The notes under the pieces are model-generated. The model was not told the origin of the DNA, made no database searches, and was given only the letters and a program-made list of their open reading frames with translations. Of a DNA stretch of 64,000 nucleotides, positions 60,049-64,000 are shown in pieces; positions within the stretch are counted from its first letter, which is position 1; the number at the start of each line of letters is the position of its first letter. The stretch spans positions 62,001-126,000 of the forward strand of contig DASZLX010000050.1 in assembly GCA_035552155.1 (NCBI GenBank). The letters are read 5' to 3'. Source of the DNA: DASXHY01 sp035552155. GTDB lineage: Bacteria > Verrucomicrobiota > Verrucomicrobiia > Limisphaerales > DASXHY01. Both the position numbers and the translations under genes were made by a program.

Positions 60049-61461
60049 ATGAGCACACCCAAGAGCGTACTTGAACTGGCCAAAAAAAGCGGCGCGAAGA
60101 TGGTGGACATCAAGTTCGTGGACACCTTCGGCACCTGGCAGCATTTCGCCTGTCCTATCGGTGAGTTAAGCGAAGAAATTTTCGAGGAGGGGCTGGGGTT
60201 TGACGGCTCGAGCATCCGCGGCTGGAAAAGCATTGAAGCCTCCGACATGCTGGCGATCCCTGATCCAAATACCGCGTTCATTGATCCGTTTTGCGCCGTG
60301 CCCACGCTGTCATTGACCTGCACCATCTCCGAGACCGGCACCAAGGAACCTTACAGTCGCGATCCGCGCGGCATTGCGCTGCGGGCGGAGCAGCATTTGG
60401 TTTCCACCGGCCTGGCCGACCAGGCGTTTTTCGGGCCGGAAGCCGAGTTTTTCATTTTTGATAACGTGCAGTTCGAGAGCCGCAGCAACGGCACTTTTTA
60501 CTCGGTGGATTCCGAGGAAGGCGTTTGGAACACCGGTCGCGATGAAATGCCCAACCTCGGCAATAAAATCCGCCATAAAGAAGGTTATTTCCCGGTTTCC
60601 CCTGCGGACACGCAACAGGATATTCGCACCGAAATGTGCCTGGTTATGGAAGAATTGGGCGTCAAGATCGAACGCCAGCATCACGAAGTGGCCACCGCCG
60701 GCCAGGCAGAGATCGATTACCGCTTCAACACCCTCGTCACCGCCGCCGATTGGATGATGATTTACAAATACGTGGTGAAAAATGTGGCCAAGAAGCATGG
60801 CAAGACGGCTTGTTTCATGCCCAAGCCGCTCTTTGGCGACAATGGCAGCGGAATGCACACGCACCAGAGTTTGTGGAAAAAAGGCAAGCCGCTGTTCGCC
60901 GGCAAGGAATACGGCGGCTTGAGCGAGATGGCACTGTATTACATCGGTGGTTTGCTGAAACACGCGCGCGCGCTTTGCGCCATCTGCAATCCCACCACGA
61001 ATAGCTACAAGCGGCTCGTGCCCGGCTATGAAGCGCCGGTGAACCTGGCGTATTCCGCCCGGAATCGCTCCGCCGCCGTCCGCATCCCGATGTACAGCGA
61101 AAATCCGAAGGCGAAACGCATCGAGTACCGTCCGCCGGACCCGGCGGCGAATCCTTATCTCGCTTTTGCCGCTTTGTTGATGGCCGGATTGGATGGCATT
61201 CAGAACAAAATAAAACCCGGGGAGCCGCTGGATAAAAACATTTACGAACTGCCGCCGGAAGAGTTGAAGAAAGTTCCAAACGTCGCCGGCAGCCTAAGCG
61301 AGGCGCTGGATTGCCTCGAAAAAGACCATGCGTTTCTCTTGAAGGGCGACGTTTTCACGACCGACTTTTTGGACATGTGGATCAGCGCGAAGCGAAAGGA
61401 ACACGACGCAATCCGGTTGCGCCCGCATCCCCATGAATTTTTTCTCTACTACGACGTGTAG
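60049..61461 (+). CDS. glnA: Type I glutamine synthetase
   Basis: The enzyme makes glutamine from glutamate, ammonia and ATP as a dodecamer. The 470-residue product has GFDGSSIRGW, the metal-binding FFGPEAEFFIFD, GSGMHTHQSLWK and the ATP motif KPLFGDNGSG, all in family order. Tyr399 in DKNIYELPPEE matches the adenylylation site of the GSI-beta type, so reversible adenylylation by GlnE is expected. The ATG at 60049 has a weak ribosome site; the gene follows glnB and ends with a strong terminator. Confidence 0.97.
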   Translation: MSTPKSVLELAKKSGAKMVDIKFVDTFGTWQHFACPIGELSEEIFEEGLGFDGSSIRGWKSIEASDMLAIPDPNTAFIDPFCAVPTLSLTCTISETGTKEPYSRDPRGIALRAEQHLVSTGLADQAFFGPEAEFFIFDNVQFESRSNGTFYSVDSEEGVWNTGRDEMPNLGNKIRHKEGYFPVSPADTQQDIRTEMCLVMEELGVKIERQHHEVATAGQAEIDYRFNTLVTAADWMMIYKYVVKNVAKKHGKTACFMPKPLFGDNGSGMHTHQSLWKKGKPLFAGKEYGGLSEMALYYIGGLLKHARALCAICNPTTNSYKRLVPGYEAPVNLAYSARNRSAAVRIPMYSENPKAKRIEYRPPDPAANPYLAFAALLMAGLDGIQNKIKPGEPLDKNIYELPPEELKKVPNVAGSLSEALDCLEKDHAFLLKGDVFTTDFLDMWISAKRKEHDAIRLRPHPHEFFLYYDV

Positions 61462-61475
61462 AAGAAAAACTTTTC

Positions 61476-61506
61476 AAAAAGCGCCTCATTAGCGAGGCGC
61501 TTTTTT
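61476..61506 (+). terminator. Intrinsic terminator of glnBA
   Basis: AAAAAGCGCCTC (61476-61487) pairs with GAGGCGC plus T6 (61494-61506) around ATTAGC. The A-tract before and T-tract after make it work in both directions; it lies 15 nt past the glnA stop. Confidence 0.88.
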
Positions 61507-61888
61507 CGCCGAAAATTTTTGAAAAAGGCCGGATTTATTGAACAAAATGCGCTGTGAATAACTCGTGAATAAAAGTTAATATGTTGTCCTCGTAAGTTAT
61601 CCGCGCATTGAATAAAAAAAGGCCCGGCAACGGAAAAAGTTTCGCCGCCGGGGGAGACCAGCAAAGATAAAAGAACATCCGTCTGGAAAAGTTGTCGCAA
61701 GTCGCTGTCATACTATGGGTTACGTGAGTCTTTTAACGCCGTCTGTGCTCCGAAAAGTTACTAGGCGTTCGTTTTTATTGTCGGAAACCAATTTTGGTGT
61801 TAAAACGGGCGGACGAAACGGCGTCACGGACGTGTTAAGAAGCTAGGTGAATAAATGGCCCAAAAACTGGGCTTTTCGGGATTATATA
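61507..61888. other. oriC: Probable chromosomal origin (oriC) upstream of dnaA
   Basis: This 382-nt gene-free stretch between glnA and dnaA holds DnaA-box-like 9-mers: TGTGAATAA (61553-61561, a perfect TTATTCACA on the minus strand), CGTGAATAA (61564-61572), TTATCCGCG (61597-61605) and GGTGAATAA (61846-61854). An AT-rich run lies to the left (61511-61550) and could be the unwinding element. Location beside dnaA is typical. Box number is modest, so the call needs skew data. Confidence 0.6.
61612..61652 (-). terminator. Minus-strand terminator-like hairpin in the oriC region
   Basis: CCCGGC (61623-61628) pairs with GCCGGG (61647-61652). Read on the minus strand the stem is followed by CC and T7 (A7 tract at 61614-61620). 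No minus-strand gene lies upstream, so it may stop transcription from the dnaA side or end a small RNA. Confidence 0.5.
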
Positions 61889-63253
<1,365 letters not shown>

Positions 63254-63278
63254 GGTTTTCAGATTAAGTCAGACGAAA

Positions 63279-63776
63279 ATGGCTTCATCTGACAACATTG
63301 CGATATACAACTGGCATCCTTTTCAAAGGAAGTATGTCGCGATAATGAGTGTCTTTAGTTTTCTCTGCGTGGGGGGATGCATCTTTTTCTACACAAACAC
63401 CTCCGAACTCAGTGGAAAAATAGTATCCGTTTCTCTAGGTAGCATTTTTCTGGTCGCGGCAATCGCTCTTCTAATTTCGCCTCAAACAAAAATAAATTTC
63501 TCCACCCACACCCTTTCTCGCGAAATTCGACTGTTCGGCCCGTACACATTCCGCTATAGAAATGTCAAATTCAGCGAATTCAACGCAGTCATAATCAACA
63601 AAACAGAATCCGAAGGAGGTTGCGATTATTTGGTCGGTTTGAATTATTTGTCCGACCGCAAGTTTTGGGTCACCTATTTTTCCAATATTCCGCAGGGGTA
63701 TCCATGTTCTCGAGCTGAACGGCTCGCAGAGCAGCTTTCGTCCGAGTTACAAATGCCGGTCAAGAGAATAGCTTAA
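63279..63776 (+). CDS. Two-span membrane protein, unknown function
   Basis: The 165-residue product has two adjacent hydrophobic spans (VAIMSVFSFLCVGGCIFFY and IVSVSLGSIFLVAAIALLI) and a C-terminal cytosolic domain of about 85 residues that looks beta-rich (LSREIRLFGPYTFRYRNVKF, FSEFNAVIINKTESEGGCDY). The layout resembles PH-like or YdbT-type membrane proteins, but identity is not secure. Codon use appears more AT-rich than neighbours, a possible sign of transfer. It lies 26 nt after dnaA. Confidence 0.6.
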   Translation: MASSDNIAIYNWHPFQRKYVAIMSVFSFLCVGGCIFFYTNTSELSGKIVSVSLGSIFLVAAIALLISPQTKINFSTHTLSREIRLFGPYTFRYRNVKFSEFNAVIINKTESEGGCDYLVGLNYLSDRKFWVTYFSNIPQGYPCSRAERLAEQLSSELQMPVKRIA

Positions 63777-63790
63777 ACATCGCCACCCTC

Positions 63791-64000
63791 ATGCCCGCAA
63801 TCGAAGTCAACGGCCTGACCAAAGCGTTCCAGACTTACAAGAAGCTTCCCGGCTTCAAAGGAGCCATTCGCGGGCTTTTTCATCGCCAGTACGAGCAGAC
63901 GGTCGCGGTAAAAGATGTCCGTTTCACGGTTGAACCGGGCGAATTGGTGGGTTTTCTCGGTCCTAATGGCGCTGGCAAGACCACCACGCTCAAAATGCTC
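63791..64000 (+). CDS. ABC-2-type transporter ATP-binding protein, 5' part
   Basis: The gene starts at ATG 63791 and runs off the window after 70 codons. The product begins IEVNGLTKAFQTYKKLPGFK, then VAVKDVRFTVEPGELVGFLG and the Walker A motif GPNGAGKTTTLKML. The long insertion before the first conserved strand (GLFHRQYEQT) is seen in ABC-2 type exporters of polysaccharides or ABC antibiotic exporters. The permease gene would lie outside the window. Confidence 0.85.
   Translation, partial: MPAIEVNGLTKAFQTYKKLPGFKGAIRGLFHRQYEQTVAVKDVRFTVEPGELVGFLGPNGAGKTTTLKML

Overview
The window reads as a chromosomal segment of a Gram-negative bacterium of the PVC group, most likely Verrucomicrobiota (Pedosphaera/Limisphaerales-like). 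This is an inference from gene content: lipid A synthesis (lpxA), the futalosine menaquinone route (mqnC), many secreted or single-span proteins of PVC type, ECF sigma/anti-sigma pairs, and numerous short GC-rich palindromic repeats, some lying in frame inside genes. Nothing looks like phage or plasmid. No tRNA, rRNA gene or CRISPR array was recognised.

Layout. 1-6.2 kb: an edge-truncated membrane protein, a secreted WbsX/GH99-like protein, lspA-rluD, a phosphodiester glycosidase lipoprotein, a PRC-barrel protein and an orphan response regulator. 6.2-9.1 kb (minus): lpxA, then an ECF sigma factor with a large membrane-anchored anti-sigma-like partner. 9.2-11.6 kb: ParDE and HicAB toxin-antitoxin pairs around an HtrA-like protease. 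11.7-20.3 kb: SPW protein, mqnC, a glycosyltransferase, an AmpG-like transporter, a DUF2182 protein, a membrane protein and ileS. 20.4-25.4 kb: small ORFs, hisD-hisC, dprA and a second orphan response regulator. 26.1-31.9 kb (minus): a long run of membrane-protein genes headed by a small winged-helix regulator and ispH, with two matching palindromic operators. 32-37.6 kb (minus): a quinone-oxidoreductase-like gene and an ECF sigma/anti-sigma pair flanked by two large paralogous proteins with pseudopilin-like C-termini.

37.7-55.2 kb: an RG-rich protein with a strong terminator, then a surface-polysaccharide region. It holds methyltransferases, glycosyltransferases, an overlapping gene run (epimerase, Cys-less UDP-sugar dehydrogenase homologue, SDR, Gfo/Idh/MocA, HddA-like heptose kinase, HddC-like nucleotidyltransferase), a sulfotransferase and an MsbA-like exporter. 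This set fits synthesis and export of a decorated, possibly heptose-containing, glycan or LPS. 55.3-64 kb: dnaE, glnB, glnA, a probable oriC with DnaA boxes, dnaA, a small membrane protein and the start of an ABC transporter ATPase gene.

Three observations stand out. First, palindromic elements sit in frame in hisC, dnaE (twice) and the oxidoreductase gene. Second, two matching 17-bp palindromes suggest one small regulator controls a nine- or ten-gene uncharacterised membrane operon that includes ispH. Third, two hairpins with T-tracts read on the minus strand in gene-free stretches near glnB and dnaA, suggesting small RNAs.
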